Below, piece after piece: positions 37,004 through 46,918 of a stretch of 64,000 bases of DNA. A program made the translations under genes and the position numbers. The stretch lies in contig NZ_CP015283.1 in NCBI RefSeq assembly GCF_002094975.1, positions 1,535,501-1,599,500 on the forward strand. The letters are read 5' to 3'. Position 1 is the stretch's first letter; each line of letters opens with the position of its first letter. This DNA comes from Streptococcus salivarius (GTDB taxonomy: Bacteria; Bacillota; Bacilli; Lactobacillales; Streptococcaceae). The notes under the pieces were generated by a model. It did not search any database. It had not been told where the DNA came from and saw only the letters and a list, made by a program, of their open reading frames with translations.

Positions 37004-37843
37004 ATGAATAATTTTGAACTTTTTAAACTTAAAGCCGCTGGGTTGACGAATTTAAATATCTTAAATATTTTGGACTATCAAAAGACTCAAGATAGAAAAT
37101 TGAGTTTACGTGATATGGCAGTGGTATCCAAGTCTAAAAATGCCGTTCTTTTTATGGAAAAATACAAGAGTTTAGATATTAAGCAACTCAAAGAACAATT
37201 CGACCATTTTCCTACGTTATCGATTTTTGATAAAGAATATCCCATTGAGCTGAAGCATACCTATAATCCTCCTGTCCTCCTTTATTATCAGGGGAATCTT
37301 GATTTACTGAGTAAACCAAAGCTAGCTGTTGTTGGGGCAAGAAAGTGTTCTGAAACAGGCAAACAGTCTGTCCGTAAAATTGTTAGTGAACTTGGGAATC
37401 ACTTTACTATTGTGAGTGGATTGGCGCGTGGGATTGATACTTGTGCGCATATGGAGGCCTTGAAAAATAAGGGAAACACTATTGCAGTTATCGGGACAGG
37501 ACTTGATGTTTATTATCCTAAAGAAAATAAAGCTTTGCAGGACTATATGGCCAAAAATCATTTAGTTCTTACAGAATATGGACCAGGTGAGCAGCCTCTC
37601 AAGTACCACTTTCCTGAACGCAATCGGATTATTTCTGGATTGTGTCAAGGAGTTATGGTTGTAGAAGCTAAGCTTCGCTCAGGAAGTCTGATTACTTGTG
37701 AGCGTGCCATGGAAGAAGGTAGAGATGTTTTTGCTATTCCAGGAAATATTTTAGATGGAAAGTCAGATGGATGCCATCACTTAATTCAGGAGGGTGCAAA
37801 GTGCATTACGACAGGGTTTGACATCCTTTCAGAGTTTTCTTGA
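37004..37843 (+). CDS. dprA: DprA, DNA-processing protein (natural transformation)
   Basis: Loads RecA on incoming single-stranded DNA. 279 residues with the Rossmann-type DprA core: AVVGARKCSETGKQSV, VSGLARGIDTCAHMEAL, VIGTGLDVYYPKENKAL, PLKYHFPERNRIISGL and a C-terminus that ends soon after the core (no extra winged helix, as in streptococci). AAGGAGGT precedes the ATG. The CIN box upstream shows expression under the competence sigma factor. Confidence 0.95.
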   Translation: MNNFELFKLKAAGLTNLNILNILDYQKTQDRKLSLRDMAVVSKSKNAVLFMEKYKSLDIKQLKEQFDHFPTLSIFDKEYPIELKHTYNPPVLLYYQGNLDLLSKPKLAVVGARKCSETGKQSVRKIVSELGNHFTIVSGLARGIDTCAHMEALKNKGNTIAVIGTGLDVYYPKENKALQDYMAKNHLVLTEYGPGEQPLKYHFPERNRIISGLCQGVMVVEAKLRSGSLITCERAMEEGRDVFAIPGNILDGKSDGCHHLIQEGAKCITTGFDILSEFS

Positions 37844-37878
37844 AAATCAAACTTCTCCTATAGAGATAAAGTTTTTTA

Positions 37879-37907
37879 TTGACAGTTAAAGAAAAGGAAG
37901 GTATCAT
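37879..37907 (+). promoter_or_regulatory. topA promoter
   Basis: TTGACA (37879-37884), 17-bp spacer, TATCAT (37902-37907). Confidence 0.75.
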
Positions 37908-38010
37908 GTTAGTTGCTCGGTCCAAGATGTTTCATTTTTTAATGTCTTGTGACTAGATTTTAGACAGATTAGTGGCGCAGCCAGTTTATAACATTATAAG
38001 GAAATAGTCT

Positions 38011-40155
38011 ATGGCGACAGCAACGACAACAAAAACGAAAACTAAAACAACAAAGAAAACGACAGCCAAAAAGGCGACTAAAAAGAGAGCGACACCAAAG
38101 AAAAATTTGGTCATCGTGGAGTCTCCTGCTAAAGCGAAAACGATTGAGAAGTATCTTGGCCGCAACTATAAAGTTGTAGCCTCTGTTGGGCATATTCGTG
38201 ATTTGAAAAAATCAAGTATGTCTATTGATTTTGAAAACAACTACGAACCTCAGTACATTAATATTCGTGGTAAGGGACCTCTTATCAATGAATTGAAGAA
38301 AGAAGCTAAAAAAGCCAAGCAAGTCTTTCTCGCAAGTGACCCGGACCGTGAAGGGGAAGCCATTTCATGGCATTTGTCACATATTCTTGGATTAGAGCCA
38401 GATGATAAGAATCGTGTCGTTTTTAACGAAATCACTAAAGATGCAGTAAAAAATGCCTTTGTAGAGCCACGCGCCATTGACATGGACTTGGTAGATGCTC
38501 AGCAAGCTCGTCGTGTCTTGGACCGTATTGTGGGTTACTCTATTTCACCGCTTCTATGGAAGAAGGTTAAGAAAGGTCTTTCTGCAGGTCGTGTACAATC
38601 AGTAGCGCTTAAGCTTATTATTGACCGTGAAAATGAAATTAAGGCCTTTAAACCAGAAGAATACTGGACTATTGATGGTGCCTTTAAGAAGGGTGCTAAG
38701 AAGTTTCAGGCTAGCTTCTATGGCTTAGATGGTAAAAAGCTTAAGCTCAACAATAATGAGGATGTTCAAGCCGTTCTCTCTCGTATCACAAGTGATGACT
38801 TTAACGTAGATAAAGTAGAGAAAAAAGAACGCCGTCGTAATGCGCCATTGCCATATACAACTTCATCTCTCCAACAGGATGCTGCTAATAAGATTAACTT
38901 CCGAACACGTAAGACCATGATGGTTGCTCAACAGTTGTATGAAGGAATTAATTTGGGTTCAGGAGCTCAAGGTTTGATTACCTATATGCGTACGGACTCT
39001 ACACGTATCAGTCCAGTGGCACAAAACCAGGCTGCTGAATTTATTACAGAACGCTTTGGTTCTAAGTATTCAAAACATGGCAGCAAGGTGAAAAATAGTT
39101 CGGGAGCACAAGACGCCCATGAGGCTATTCGTCCGTCAAATGTTTTCCAAACACCAGAAAGCATCGCTAAGTATTTGGATAAGGATCAGCTTAAGCTCTA
39201 TACTCTTATCTGGAATCGTTTTGTAGCGAGTCAAATGACAGCTGCAGTATTTGATACGATGAAGGTGACCTTGTCTCAAAACGGAGTCATTTTCACTGCA
39301 AATGGTAGCCAAATCAAGTTCGATGGTTATATGGCCGTTTACAACGATTCTGATAAGAACAAAATGCTTCCTGATATGGCAGAAGGTGATACGGTTAAGA
39401 AGGTTGTGACAACGCCTGAACAACACTTCACGCAACCACCTGCCCGCTATTCTGAAGCGACTCTGATTAAGACGCTGGAAGAAAATGGTGTTGGTCGTCC
39501 GTCAACTTATGCACCGACACTTGATGTTATTCAACGTCGTTACTATGTTAAATTAGTAGCTAAACGTTTTGAACCAACAGAACTTGGTGAAATCGTTAAT
39601 AGCTTAATCGTCGAATTCTTCCCTGACATCGTGGATGTTAAATTCACTGCCGAGATGGAAGGAAAACTCGATAAAGTTGAAATCGGTAAAGAGCAGTGGC
39701 AAAAGGTTATTGATGAGTTCTTCAAACCTTTCCAAAAAGAATTGGAAAAAGCTGAAGAAGGTATTGAAAAAATCCAAATCAAGGATGAGCCAGCTGGTTT
39801 TGATTGTGACCTCTGTGGTCACCCAATGGTCATCAAACTTGGTCGATATGGTAAGTTTTATGCATGTAGTAACTTCCCAGATTGTCACAATACTAAAGCC
39901 ATAACCAAAGAAATTGGCGTTACTTGTCCAACCTGTGGTAAAGGTCAGGTCATCGAACGTAAGACAAAACGAAATCGTGTCTTCTATGGTTGTGATCGCT
40001 ATCCTGACTGTGAATTTACATCGTGGGATATCCCTGTTGGACGTAACTGTCCTAAATCAGGCGATTATCTTGTCGAGAAGAAAGTCCGTGGTGGCGGCAA
40101 GCAAGTTATCTGTAGTAACGAAGAGTGTGACTACAAAGAATCTATTGTTAAATAA
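38011..40155 (+). CDS. topA: TopA, DNA topoisomerase I
   Basis: 714 residues. A 33-residue Lys/Thr/Ala-rich lead ([20 protein letters not shown]...) precedes the TOPRIM start [27 protein letters not shown] holds the metal-binding acids, and the active-site tyrosine is in [12 protein letters not shown]. The C-terminus has zinc-finger repeats: two complete four-cysteine sets (CDLCGHP...CSNFPDC; CPTCGKG...CDRYPDC) and a third (CPKSGD...CSNEEC) with only three cysteines. Relaxes negative supercoils behind polymerases. Terminator follows. Confidence 0.96.
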   Translation: MATATTTKTKTKTTKKTTAKKATKKRATPKKNLVIVESPAKAKTIEKYLGRNYKVVASVGHIRDLKKSSMSIDFENNYEPQYINIRGKGPLINELKKEAKKAKQVFLASDPDREGEAISWHLSHILGLEPDDKNRVVFNEITKDAVKNAFVEPRAIDMDLVDAQQARRVLDRIVGYSISPLLWKKVKKGLSAGRVQSVALKLIIDRENEIKAFKPEEYWTIDGAFKKGAKKFQASFYGLDGKKLKLNNNEDVQAVLSRITSDDFNVDKVEKKERRRNAPLPYTTSSLQQDAANKINFRTRKTMMVAQQLYEGINLGSGAQGLITYMRTDSTRISPVAQNQAAEFITERFGSKYSKHGSKVKNSSGAQDAHEAIRPSNVFQTPESIAKYLDKDQLKLYTLIWNRFVASQMTAAVFDTMKVTLSQNGVIFTANGSQIKFDGYMAVYNDSDKNKMLPDMAEGDTVKKVVTTPEQHFTQPPARYSEATLIKTLEENGVGRPSTYAPTLDVIQRRYYVKLVAKRFEPTELGEIVNSLIVEFFPDIVDVKFTAEMEGKLDKVEIGKEQWQKVIDEFFKPFQKELEKAEEGIEKIQIKDEPAGFDCDLCGHPMVIKLGRYGKFYACSNFPDCHNTKAITKEIGVTCPTCGKGQVIERKTKRNRVFYGCDRYPDCEFTSWDIPVGRNCPKSGDYLVEKKVRGGGKQVICSNEECDYKESIVK

Positions 40156-40163
40156 AAAGAAAG

Positions 40164-40197
40164 CTATCTCAAGTTAAGTCCTGAGATAGTTTTTTTG
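40164..40197 (+). terminator. topA terminator
   Basis: CTATCTCA / TGAGATAG core stem flanked by A-rich and T7 sequence. Confidence 0.85.
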
Positions 40198-40227
40198 TAT
40201 TTTATCAAAAAACTGATACTTTCCTTA

Positions 40228-40263
40228 AATTTGTTTTTTATACTAAGGATGGAAAGAAAGGAG
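40228..40263 (+). repeat. 36-bp direct repeat, copy 1 (promoter-like)
   Basis: Carries TATACT and GAAAGGAG and matches 42470-42505 with one mismatch (G/A). Here the GAAAGGAG is not followed by a start codon; the ABC ATPase starts 75 bp later. Confidence 0.9.
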
Positions 40264-40337
40264 ATTAAGTGGTTTTCTGATATTAGATAAATATAAGCTT
40301 ATATTGAAAACAGAACTATTCTAAAAGAGGTGTACAA

Positions 40338-41012
40338 ATGCAAATAACTGTTAAACAACTTTCAAAATCCTACAAAGATAAGACTATTTTAGACAACATC
40401 ACATTTACAATTGAATCTGGAACAGTTTCTGGTCTATTAGGAGTAAATGGTGCTGGTAAGTCAACTCTGATGAAAATTCTTTTTGGTTTAGTCCAAAAAA
40501 GTAGTGGAGAAATTCGATTTGATGGATCATCCAAAAACAAACATTTATTAGGTGCATTAATCGAAGCACCTGCAATTTATCACAATCTTTCAGCTTTTGA
40601 TAATCTAAAAACAAAAGCGTTGTTATATGATATTCCTGATTCCAAAATTTTTGAAACCTTAGAAATAATTGGACTTTCAAATACTGGAAAGAAAAAAGCC
40701 GGTAAATTTTCATTAGGTATGAAGCAGCGACTTGGGATTGGTATGGCTATTTTAACTGATCCCCAATTTTTAATTCTAGATGAGCCTACTAATGGACTTG
40801 ATCCTGATGGAATTAATGAACTGCTAGACCTTATTCGTTCCTTAAAAGCAGAAGGAATGACAATTCTAGTTTCCAGTCATCAACTTCTAGAAATTAGTAA
40901 GGTTGCTGATCATATTCTTATTCTCGATAAAGGTAAGATTCAATATGATGGTGAAAACAAAAATGTAGATAGTCTTGAGAGACTCTTCTTTAAAATTGTT
41001 CATGGGGGTTAG
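40338..41012 (+). CDS. Lantibiotic-immunity-type ABC transporter, ATPase (LanF/BcrA-like)
   Basis: 224 residues. Walker A GVNGAGKSTL, signature FSLGMKQRL, Walker B LILDEPTNGLDPDG, H-loop SSHQ. At the Q-loop the protein has a glutamate (LGALIEAPAIYHNLS), the E-loop described for lantibiotic immunity and bacitracin-resistance ATPases. It is followed by two small permeases in the typical LanFEG order. AAGAGGTG precedes the ATG. No lantibiotic structural or modification gene is adjacent, so the module may give resistance to a foreign peptide. Confidence 0.85.
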   Translation: MQITVKQLSKSYKDKTILDNITFTIESGTVSGLLGVNGAGKSTLMKILFGLVQKSSGEIRFDGSSKNKHLLGALIEAPAIYHNLSAFDNLKTKALLYDIPDSKIFETLEIIGLSNTGKKKAGKFSLGMKQRLGIGMAILTDPQFLILDEPTNGLDPDGINELLDLIRSLKAEGMTILVSSHQLLEISKVADHILILDKGKIQYDGENKNVDSLERLFFKIVHGG

Positions 41013-41016
41013 TGAT

Positions 41017-41745
41017 ATGCAAAAGATATTCTATTCGGAATTGCTCAAATTACGACATTTAGGAACTACTAAATTCTTAATCATCATACCATTTTTAACC
41101 GTTCTTATAGCCTTTTTAATGGGAGGGTTACAGATTTTTGTTCCTTTCTCGGTTTATTGGTGGGAAGCTATCTTTTTATATCTTGTAAATGGTCTTTTGT
41201 TTATAGTCGATAGACGTTTAGAAGACCAGGCTGGGCATTTTCAAAATGTTACAAATGGATATTTCACTTGGAAAATTATCTTGATGAAAATGGTGCTTAT
41301 AGGAATGAGGACATTGATTTCTAGTTTATTCTTACTTGCTTTCCTCAGTCTCGTTGCATTTATTTACACAGGTTTTATTCCAATAAATATTCCTAAAACA
41401 GCTATTTCCTTAATCTTAATTTGGATGACAACTTTATGGAACATTCCTTTACTTTACCTAATGTCTAAATACATGAGTCAATTCATCCTATTAGTTCTTA
41501 ATACATTGGTTTGTCTTTTAATAGCACCCTTTATTGCTCAGAGTCCACTTTGGTTCGTTTTCCCCTATACTTATCACTATAAAATAGCTCAATTTTTATT
41601 AAATCTTAAACCATCGGGGGATATTATTGTAAATACGAATCATACTAGCATTCTTCAAGTGTTACTTACGATGATACTATCAATAGTAGTGACATTGTTT
41701 TTATCTTTTTCACTTCAAAGGAGGCAATTAAATGCTAAGGAGTGA
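41017..41745 (+). CDS. Lantibiotic-immunity-type ABC permease, LanE/MutE-like
   Basis: 242 residues with six hydrophobic helices. Start ATG 41017 (MQKIFYSELLKLRHLGTTKFLIIIPFLTV) is chosen because it follows GGGGGTTAGTG and lies right after the ATPase stop; the longer frame from 40975 overlaps the ATPase. The N-terminal FYSELLKLR...F pattern is shared with the next gene, as in LanE/LanG pairs. Confidence 0.8.
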   Translation: MQKIFYSELLKLRHLGTTKFLIIIPFLTVLIAFLMGGLQIFVPFSVYWWEAIFLYLVNGLLFIVDRRLEDQAGHFQNVTNGYFTWKIILMKMVLIGMRTLISSLFLLAFLSLVAFIYTGFIPINIPKTAISLILIWMTTLWNIPLLYLMSKYMSQFILLVLNTLVCLLIAPFIAQSPLWFVFPYTYHYKIAQFLLNLKPSGDIIVNTNHTSILQVLLTMILSIVVTLFLSFSLQRRQLNAKE

Positions 41746-42379
41746 GTTACTAAAATTTAAGAATACTTTCGGTCTTTATCTTATTCTCAGTTTTGCTGTC
41801 TTAGAGATCATTACAATTCCAATGTATGTGAGCTTCGTTCCTAATGGTTTTTCTCTAACTAATTTAGCCATATTATCTTTTTTATGCTATCCGCTATTGA
41901 CATCATTTTTGTCAATTTTAGGGATTGAACAAGAAAAACACGCTAATCATTATCAAGAAATATCGAGTTATCCTAAGCAAAGACGTTTATGGTTGGCTAA
42001 ACTTTTAATATCAGACATAGTCCTTAGCCTACCTTCTTTATTCAGTTGGCTTATCATAAACCTCCTTCTTATGAATAGTGTTAATGGATTTGTAGTAAGT
42101 CTATCAAGTTGGATGTTAATAGTCTTTCTTAATCATTTTCACTACTTTATACAAGTGAGTCTGAACAGTGTTAGTAATATTATAATCTCTATGGTTGAAA
42201 TTATTTTTATTATTTTTGCTAGTAATAAAGTTTTCTTGTCTACTCATTGGCTTCCTATTGCTTTACCTTTCAATAGCCTTATCCTTAGTGATTGGAGCCA
42301 ACTCAATTCCCTTCCTTTATGGATTGTTGGGGTGACTTTGTTATTTATATGTTTAATAGATTATAGAACCAAAAAATAA
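41732..42379 (+). CDS. Lantibiotic-immunity-type ABC permease, LanG-like
   Basis: 215 residues, six helices, N-terminus MLRSELLKFKNTFGLYLILSFAVLEI. Overlaps the previous permease by 14 bases; AAAGGAGG precedes the ATG. Completes a LanFEG-type set. Ends 90 bp before the second 36-bp repeat. Confidence 0.8.
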   Translation: MLRSELLKFKNTFGLYLILSFAVLEIITIPMYVSFVPNGFSLTNLAILSFLCYPLLTSFLSILGIEQEKHANHYQEISSYPKQRRLWLAKLLISDIVLSLPSLFSWLIINLLLMNSVNGFVVSLSSWMLIVFLNHFHYFIQVSLNSVSNIIISMVEIIFIIFASNKVFLSTHWLPIALPFNSLILSDWSQLNSLPLWIVGVTLLFICLIDYRTKK

Positions 42380-42469
42380 TATAAGAAATAACATAGATAG
42401 TGTATTAGTCTTTCGTGGTTATCCTAAAATTTGGTTAGTAGTTTGTCGGAAAAGTAAACTATGTTAGTT

Positions 42470-42505
42470 AATTTGTTTTTTATACTAAGGATGAAAAGAA
42501 AGGAG
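42470..42505 (+). repeat. 36-bp direct repeat, copy 2 (traX promoter/RBS)
   Basis: 35/36 match to 40228-40263. Here the terminal AAAGGAG is the functional ribosome-binding site of the TraX-family gene (ATG 42513), so this copy is probably the native one or a module shared for co-regulation. Confidence 0.9.
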
Positions 42506-42512
42506 AGTTATT

Positions 42513-43337
42513 ATGAAACGTTTTAGTCTATCAGGTTTCCAACTCAAATATATAGCCCTAATTACTATGGTATTCGACCATATTCAATATTTTTTTGAAT
42601 ATACAGGAAAAATACCCATTTGGTTTACTATGATTGGGAGATTAGCGGCCCCCTTATTTCTATTTGCTGTGATTGAAGGTTTCGTCCATACACACAATCG
42701 AAAAAAATACTTCCTAAGGATTTATGCTTTAGCTATTTTGATGGGATTGATTCAGTTTGGATTTTATAATTTTTTACATCCTCTTGTAAGGCCAGATGGT
42801 TTCTTTCCACAAAATATGATGTTGTCATCATTCGTTATCTTGCTCGTTGCTCTTCAAGGTATCGCTTGGATTCAAGAAAGGAAATATCTAAAAGGAATCC
42901 CAACCTTACTTTTTCCAATATTACTCCCATTGCTAATGTTGCCTTTTTATCTGCTAAGTGTGAACAAACCTATGTTAGGTTTTCTACTTAAATTACTCAA
43001 TTTTACAGTGCTACCAGTTCATACATTTATCAGCGATGGAGGAACGTGGTTACTTTTGACTGGTATCGCTATGTATCTTTGTCACAAGAATCTTAAGAAA
43101 GAAGTGCTTGCTTTTGTGAGTGTTAGTCTAGTTTGGGCACTAATAGCGATTGTTCTAAGTAGACCTTCTTTTCACGATTTAATGTTTAAATACATTGAAT
43201 GGATGGAAATATTTGCAGCTCCCTTAATGCTTTGTTATAACGGTCAAAGAGGTAAAGGGTCAAAATATTTGTTCTATGTCTTTTACCCAACACATATTTA
43301 TCTACTTTACGCCTTGTCAGTTATCTTCTATAGATGA
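42513..43337 (+). CDS. TraX-family integral membrane protein
   Basis: 274 residues with about eight to nine helices. The N-terminal GFQLKYIALITMVFDHIQYFF, the IGRLAAPLFLFAVIEGFVHT block and the C-terminal YVFYPTHIYLLY motif identify the TraX family, named for F-pilin acetylation. In streptococci it is not linked to conjugation, and its acetyl acceptor is unknown. Here it lies between an immunity ABC operon and a two-component system, which suggests a cell-envelope role. AAAGGAG precedes the ATG. Confidence 0.88.
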   Translation: MKRFSLSGFQLKYIALITMVFDHIQYFFEYTGKIPIWFTMIGRLAAPLFLFAVIEGFVHTHNRKKYFLRIYALAILMGLIQFGFYNFLHPLVRPDGFFPQNMMLSSFVILLVALQGIAWIQERKYLKGIPTLLFPILLPLLMLPFYLLSVNKPMLGFLLKLLNFTVLPVHTFISDGGTWLLLTGIAMYLCHKNLKKEVLAFVSVSLVWALIAIVLSRPSFHDLMFKYIEWMEIFAAPLMLCYNGQRGKGSKYLFYVFYPTHIYLLYALSVIFYR

Positions 43338-43371
43338 TATGATAAGGGTACTTTGTATGAAAGGAGAGGTT

Positions 43372-44031
43372 ATGGCTCAGATACTTGTCGTTGATGATCA
43401 GGAAGATATTGTTCAATTTGTTGTAAAGGCTTTAGAGCTCCAAAATCATAAGGTGACGGGGCTTACAAGTGTTTTAGATTTGGATAAGAACTCGTTGCCA
43501 CGGTTTGACTTGATTTTACTGGATATTATGATGCCTGATGTTGACGGTCTCCAGTTTTGTCATGACATTCGGGATCAGGTGGATTGTCCTATACTCTTTA
43601 TTACAGCTAAAACACAAGAGGCAGATATTGTCCAGGGGTTGACTTATGGTGCAGATGATTATATTTGTAAGCCATTTGGGATTAAAGAACTTCAAGCGCG
43701 TGTGGCTGCTCACTTGAGACGTGAACATCGTGAGCGCCACCATAAGCTATTAATTGAAAATATTCAGTTTGATTTGTCTGCTCAGGAGCTTTATGTTGAG
43801 AATCAGTTGTTAGATTTGACTAGGTCAGAATATCGTATTTGTCAGTTTCTGGCTGAAAATAAGGGCCAAGTCTTTTCCAAAGAGCAAATCTACACGCATT
43901 TGTACGGCTATGAGGATAAAGGGAGTCCGACAGCAGTGGCTGAACATATCAAAAATATCCGTGCAAAGCTCAAAAATGTTGGGCAAAATCCTATTGAAAC
44001 AGTCTGGGGGATTGGTTACAAGTGGCACTAA
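43372..44031 (+). CDS. OmpR-family response regulator
   Basis: 219 residues: receiver domain with acidic pair VDDQEDI, phosphoacceptor Asp in ILLDIMMPDVDG, Lys in TAKTQEADI; C-terminal winged helix (LLDLTRSEYRICQFLAENKGQVFSKEQIYTHLYGY, GSPTAVAEHIKNIRAKL). ATG 43372 is used (GAAAGGAGAGGTT before it). It overlaps the kinase start by 10 bases. It probably controls the neighbouring immunity/TraX genes. Confidence 0.9.
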   Translation: MAQILVVDDQEDIVQFVVKALELQNHKVTGLTSVLDLDKNSLPRFDLILLDIMMPDVDGLQFCHDIRDQVDCPILFITAKTQEADIVQGLTYGADDYICKPFGIKELQARVAAHLRREHRERHHKLLIENIQFDLSAQELYVENQLLDLTRSEYRICQFLAENKGQVFSKEQIYTHLYGYEDKGSPTAVAEHIKNIRAKLKNVGQNPIETVWGIGYKWH

Positions 44032-45398
44032 TTAAAAAACGAGAACACTCTCTAAGAACAATCTTATTATCTTATGTCGTCAGTCTTACAGTTCTATCAG
44101 CAATCAGTAGCCTGCTTATTTTGTCTTTGTTCAGCTTGTCTTATCGTTTTGGCGTTGTGTTTCCAGCAAATCAGGTAGAAAGTGATTTGTCTGCTGTCAG
44201 GAATGAAATTGAAACTTCTAAGGTATTTAATCCAGATGTCTTGCCCGATGGTACTCGCTATGTCTTTTTGACTAGAGATTTTAAGCTTAAAAAGTCTAAC
44301 ATGCCAGTTAACTTGCAAGAAGAATCCTTACTAAATTACCAATTCAAGAATGCTCACGGTGGAATATACGGCTATTTTCAGTCTTTTGAACGGTCAGATG
44401 GCATAGTCATTGTCAATTATCAACTATCACCTCGGTACCGTAATGAGTGGATGAACCAGCATTTTCCCAATGCTGATCTATTGATGATTGGCTCAATGAT
44501 GGTGTCTATCCTACTCATATTTATTACTTTAACTTTTTACTATGCTAGTAAATTGAGTCGAGAGTTGAGACCAATATTGAAGGCAACAGAGAAAATAGCA
44601 GAGCAAGACTTGGATTTTCAAACGTCCAAATCTAAAATTACTGAGTTTAACCAGGTTTTAAATGGTTTGGATCATATGCGAGTAGCACTTCGTGAGTCTT
44701 TGATGGAAAATTGGAAGTCAGAGCAAGATAAACAAAATCAGATTTCTGCCCTGACACATGATTTAAAGACACCACTGTCAGTCGCCCGCGGGAATGCAGA
44801 ACTCTTAGCTATGACCTCCTTAGATGCAGAACAGACGGATTTGTTAGAGCATTTTCAAAAAGGGATTGCACAGGTTGATGCTTATGTGAGAGAGTTGTCT
44901 GAACTCAACAAAACGAGTTTGAAGAAAACCTTGACGCTTGAAGAAATTCCAGTTAAGGAATTTATTGAAGACATTTACGATCAAAGCTTGTCATTAGCTC
45001 AAACGAAACAAATCAATGTGGTATTTGACAAGAAGGAAATTGAGAAAGAAACCATAGGCAATTGGGACAGGTCCTTGTTGAATCGAGCTTTTATGAATAT
45101 CGTTTCGAATGCGGTAGAGCATACGCCTAGTGGTAGTCAGTTGCTCTTAACTGCTAGGGTAGAAGATGATGAATTCAAGTTTATCTGCCTTGATTCTGGT
45201 CCTGGATTTTCCCTTGAATCACTTGAAAAGGCCACTCAGCTCTTTTATCAAGAGGATAAAAGTAGACAGAGCCGCAATCATAGTGGACTTGGTCTGACTA
45301 TTGCTAATGATATTATTCGCTTACACCACGGTAGTCTTTCTCTTTCAAATGACAATGGCACAGGTGGTGCTAGAGTGACTATCATTTTACCCCTTTAA
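44022..45398 (+). CDS. Sensor histidine kinase
   Basis: 458 residues from GTG 44022, which overlaps the regulator stop. Two membrane helices (about residues 14-38 and 155-178) enclose an extracellular domain of about 115 residues; a HAMP-like linker leads to H-box ALTHDLKTPLSVARGNAELL, N-box FMNIVSNAVEH, and G-boxes SGPGFS and SGLGLTIAND. The layout resembles lantibiotic-sensing kinases of the NisK/SpaK/MutK group rather than the intramembrane BceS type. The stimulus is unknown. Terminator follows. Confidence 0.88.
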   Translation: MALIKKREHSLRTILLSYVVSLTVLSAISSLLILSLFSLSYRFGVVFPANQVESDLSAVRNEIETSKVFNPDVLPDGTRYVFLTRDFKLKKSNMPVNLQEESLLNYQFKNAHGGIYGYFQSFERSDGIVIVNYQLSPRYRNEWMNQHFPNADLLMIGSMMVSILLIFITLTFYYASKLSRELRPILKATEKIAEQDLDFQTSKSKITEFNQVLNGLDHMRVALRESLMENWKSEQDKQNQISALTHDLKTPLSVARGNAELLAMTSLDAEQTDLLEHFQKGIAQVDAYVRELSELNKTSLKKTLTLEEIPVKEFIEDIYDQSLSLAQTKQINVVFDKKEIEKETIGNWDRSLLNRAFMNIVSNAVEHTPSGSQLLLTARVEDDEFKFICLDSGPGFSLESLEKATQLFYQEDKSRQSRNHSGLGLTIANDIIRLHHGSLSLSNDNGTGGARVTIILPL

Positions 45399-45407
45399 AT
45401 ACAGATG

Positions 45408-45437
45408 ACTCCTAGTCGCCAGATGAGGAGTTTTTTG
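45408..45437 (+). terminator. Two-component system terminator
   Basis: ACTCCT / AGGAGT stem, 12-nt loop, T6 tail. Confidence 0.8.
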
Positions 45438-45514
45438 CTATACTACTAAGAGTAAAATGAAGAAAGATTTGTGGGGGCAGGATTCTATCTTGTTCCCGAA
45501 GAGGTATTAGTGTC

Positions 45515-46858
45515 ATGTCTCAATCAAAAGCAGATTATATTAACGTGATTGGAGCTGGTTTGGCCGGATCCGAGGCGGCTTATCAGATTGCCAAACGTGG
45601 TATTCCAGTAAAACTTTATGAAATGCGTGGGGTCAAAGCAACACCACAGCATAAGACAACAAATTTTGCAGAATTGGTTTGCTCTAACTCTTTCCGTGGA
45701 GATAGTTTGACCAATGCTGTTGGGCTTCTTAAAGAAGAAATGCGTCGCTTGGACTCTATCATTATGCGTAATGGAGAAGCTCACCGTGTGCCAGCTGGTG
45801 GTGCCATGGCGGTGGACCGTGAAGGTTATGCAGAAGCTGTTACAGCGGAAATTGAAAATCATCCATTAATTGAAGTTATCCGTGAAGAAATCACAGAAAT
45901 TCCTGATGATGCCATTACAGTTATTGCCTCAGGACCATTGACTTCTGATGCTCTAGCTGAAAAAATTCATGAGCTTAACGGTGGAGATGGCTTCTATTTC
46001 TATGATGCCGCTGCACCAATCGTTGATAAAGCGACTATCGATATGAACAAGGTTTACCTTAAGTCACGCTATGACAAGGGTGAAGCAGCTTATCTAAACT
46101 GTCCAATGACTAAGGAAGAGTTCATGGCTTTCCATGAGGCCTTGACAACAGCTGAAGAAGCTCCTTTGAATTCCTTTGAAAAAGAAAAGTATTTCGAAGG
46201 GTGTATGCCTATCGAGGTCATGGCTAAACGTGGCATTAAGACAATGCTCTATGGCCCTATGAAACCAGTTGGTTTGGAGTATCCTGAGGATTATAAAGGA
46301 CCACGTGACGGTGATTTCAAGACACCTTATGCGGTTGTTCAGCTTCGTCAGGACAATGCGGCTGGTAGCCTCTACAATATCGTTGGTTTCCAAACCCACC
46401 TCAAATGGGGCGAGCAAAAGCGTGTCTTCCAAATGATTCCAGGACTTGAAAATGCTGAATTTGTACGTTATGGGGTTATGCACCGTAACTCTTACATGGA
46501 TTCGCCAAATTTGTTAAAACAAACCTTCCAATCAAAATCAAACCCTAATTTGTTCTTTGCAGGGCAAATGACCGGTGTTGAAGGTTATGTTGAATCAGCT
46601 GCTTCAGGTTTGGTTGCTGGAATCAATGCTGCCCGTCTCTTTAAGGGTGAAGAAGAAGTCATCTTCCCTCACACAACAGCTATCGGTAGTCTTCCATACT
46701 ATGTGACTCACGCTGAAAGTAAACATTTCCAACCAATGAATGTTAACTTCGGTATTATCAAAGAGTTGGAAGGTCCACGTATTCGTGACAAGAAAGAGCG
46801 TTACGAAAAAATTGCTGAGCGTGCTCTTAAAGATTTACAACCTTTTATTCAAGCTTAG
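45515..46858 (+). CDS. trmFO: TrmFO, folate-dependent tRNA U54 methyltransferase
   Basis: 447 residues. N-terminal FAD loop [31 protein letters not shown], and [18 protein letters not shown] are family hallmarks. It makes ribothymidine-54 of the tRNA T-loop using methylene-tetrahydrofolate and FADH2. Single gene; the start ATG is weakly preceded by GAGGTATTAG. A strong bidirectional terminator follows. Confidence 0.96.
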   Translation: MSQSKADYINVIGAGLAGSEAAYQIAKRGIPVKLYEMRGVKATPQHKTTNFAELVCSNSFRGDSLTNAVGLLKEEMRRLDSIIMRNGEAHRVPAGGAMAVDREGYAEAVTAEIENHPLIEVIREEITEIPDDAITVIASGPLTSDALAEKIHELNGGDGFYFYDAAAPIVDKATIDMNKVYLKSRYDKGEAAYLNCPMTKEEFMAFHEALTTAEEAPLNSFEKEKYFEGCMPIEVMAKRGIKTMLYGPMKPVGLEYPEDYKGPRDGDFKTPYAVVQLRQDNAAGSLYNIVGFQTHLKWGEQKRVFQMIPGLENAEFVRYGVMHRNSYMDSPNLLKQTFQSKSNPNLFFAGQMTGVEGYVESAASGLVAGINAARLFKGEEEVIFPHTTAIGSLPYYVTHAESKHFQPMNVNFGIIKELEGPRIRDKKERYEKIAERALKDLQPFIQA

Positions 46859-46867
46859 TCAACATTA

Positions 46868-46898
46868 AAATCCCTTACCGAATGCGGTAAGGGATTTT
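46868..46898. terminator. Bidirectional terminator between trmFO and the MetE-like gene
   Basis: AAATCCCTTACCG-AATG-CGGTAAGGGATTT: thirteen perfect pairs with A/T flanks. Confidence 0.9.
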
Positions 46899-46918
46899 TC
46901 AGATCTAAAAGTATTCAA

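Noticed and set aside
37906..37956. Possible 16-codon leader ORF (MLVARSKMFHF...) before topA
   Set aside because: Its ATG overlaps the -10 hexamer TATCAT of a good promoter, so it would lie at or before the transcription start.
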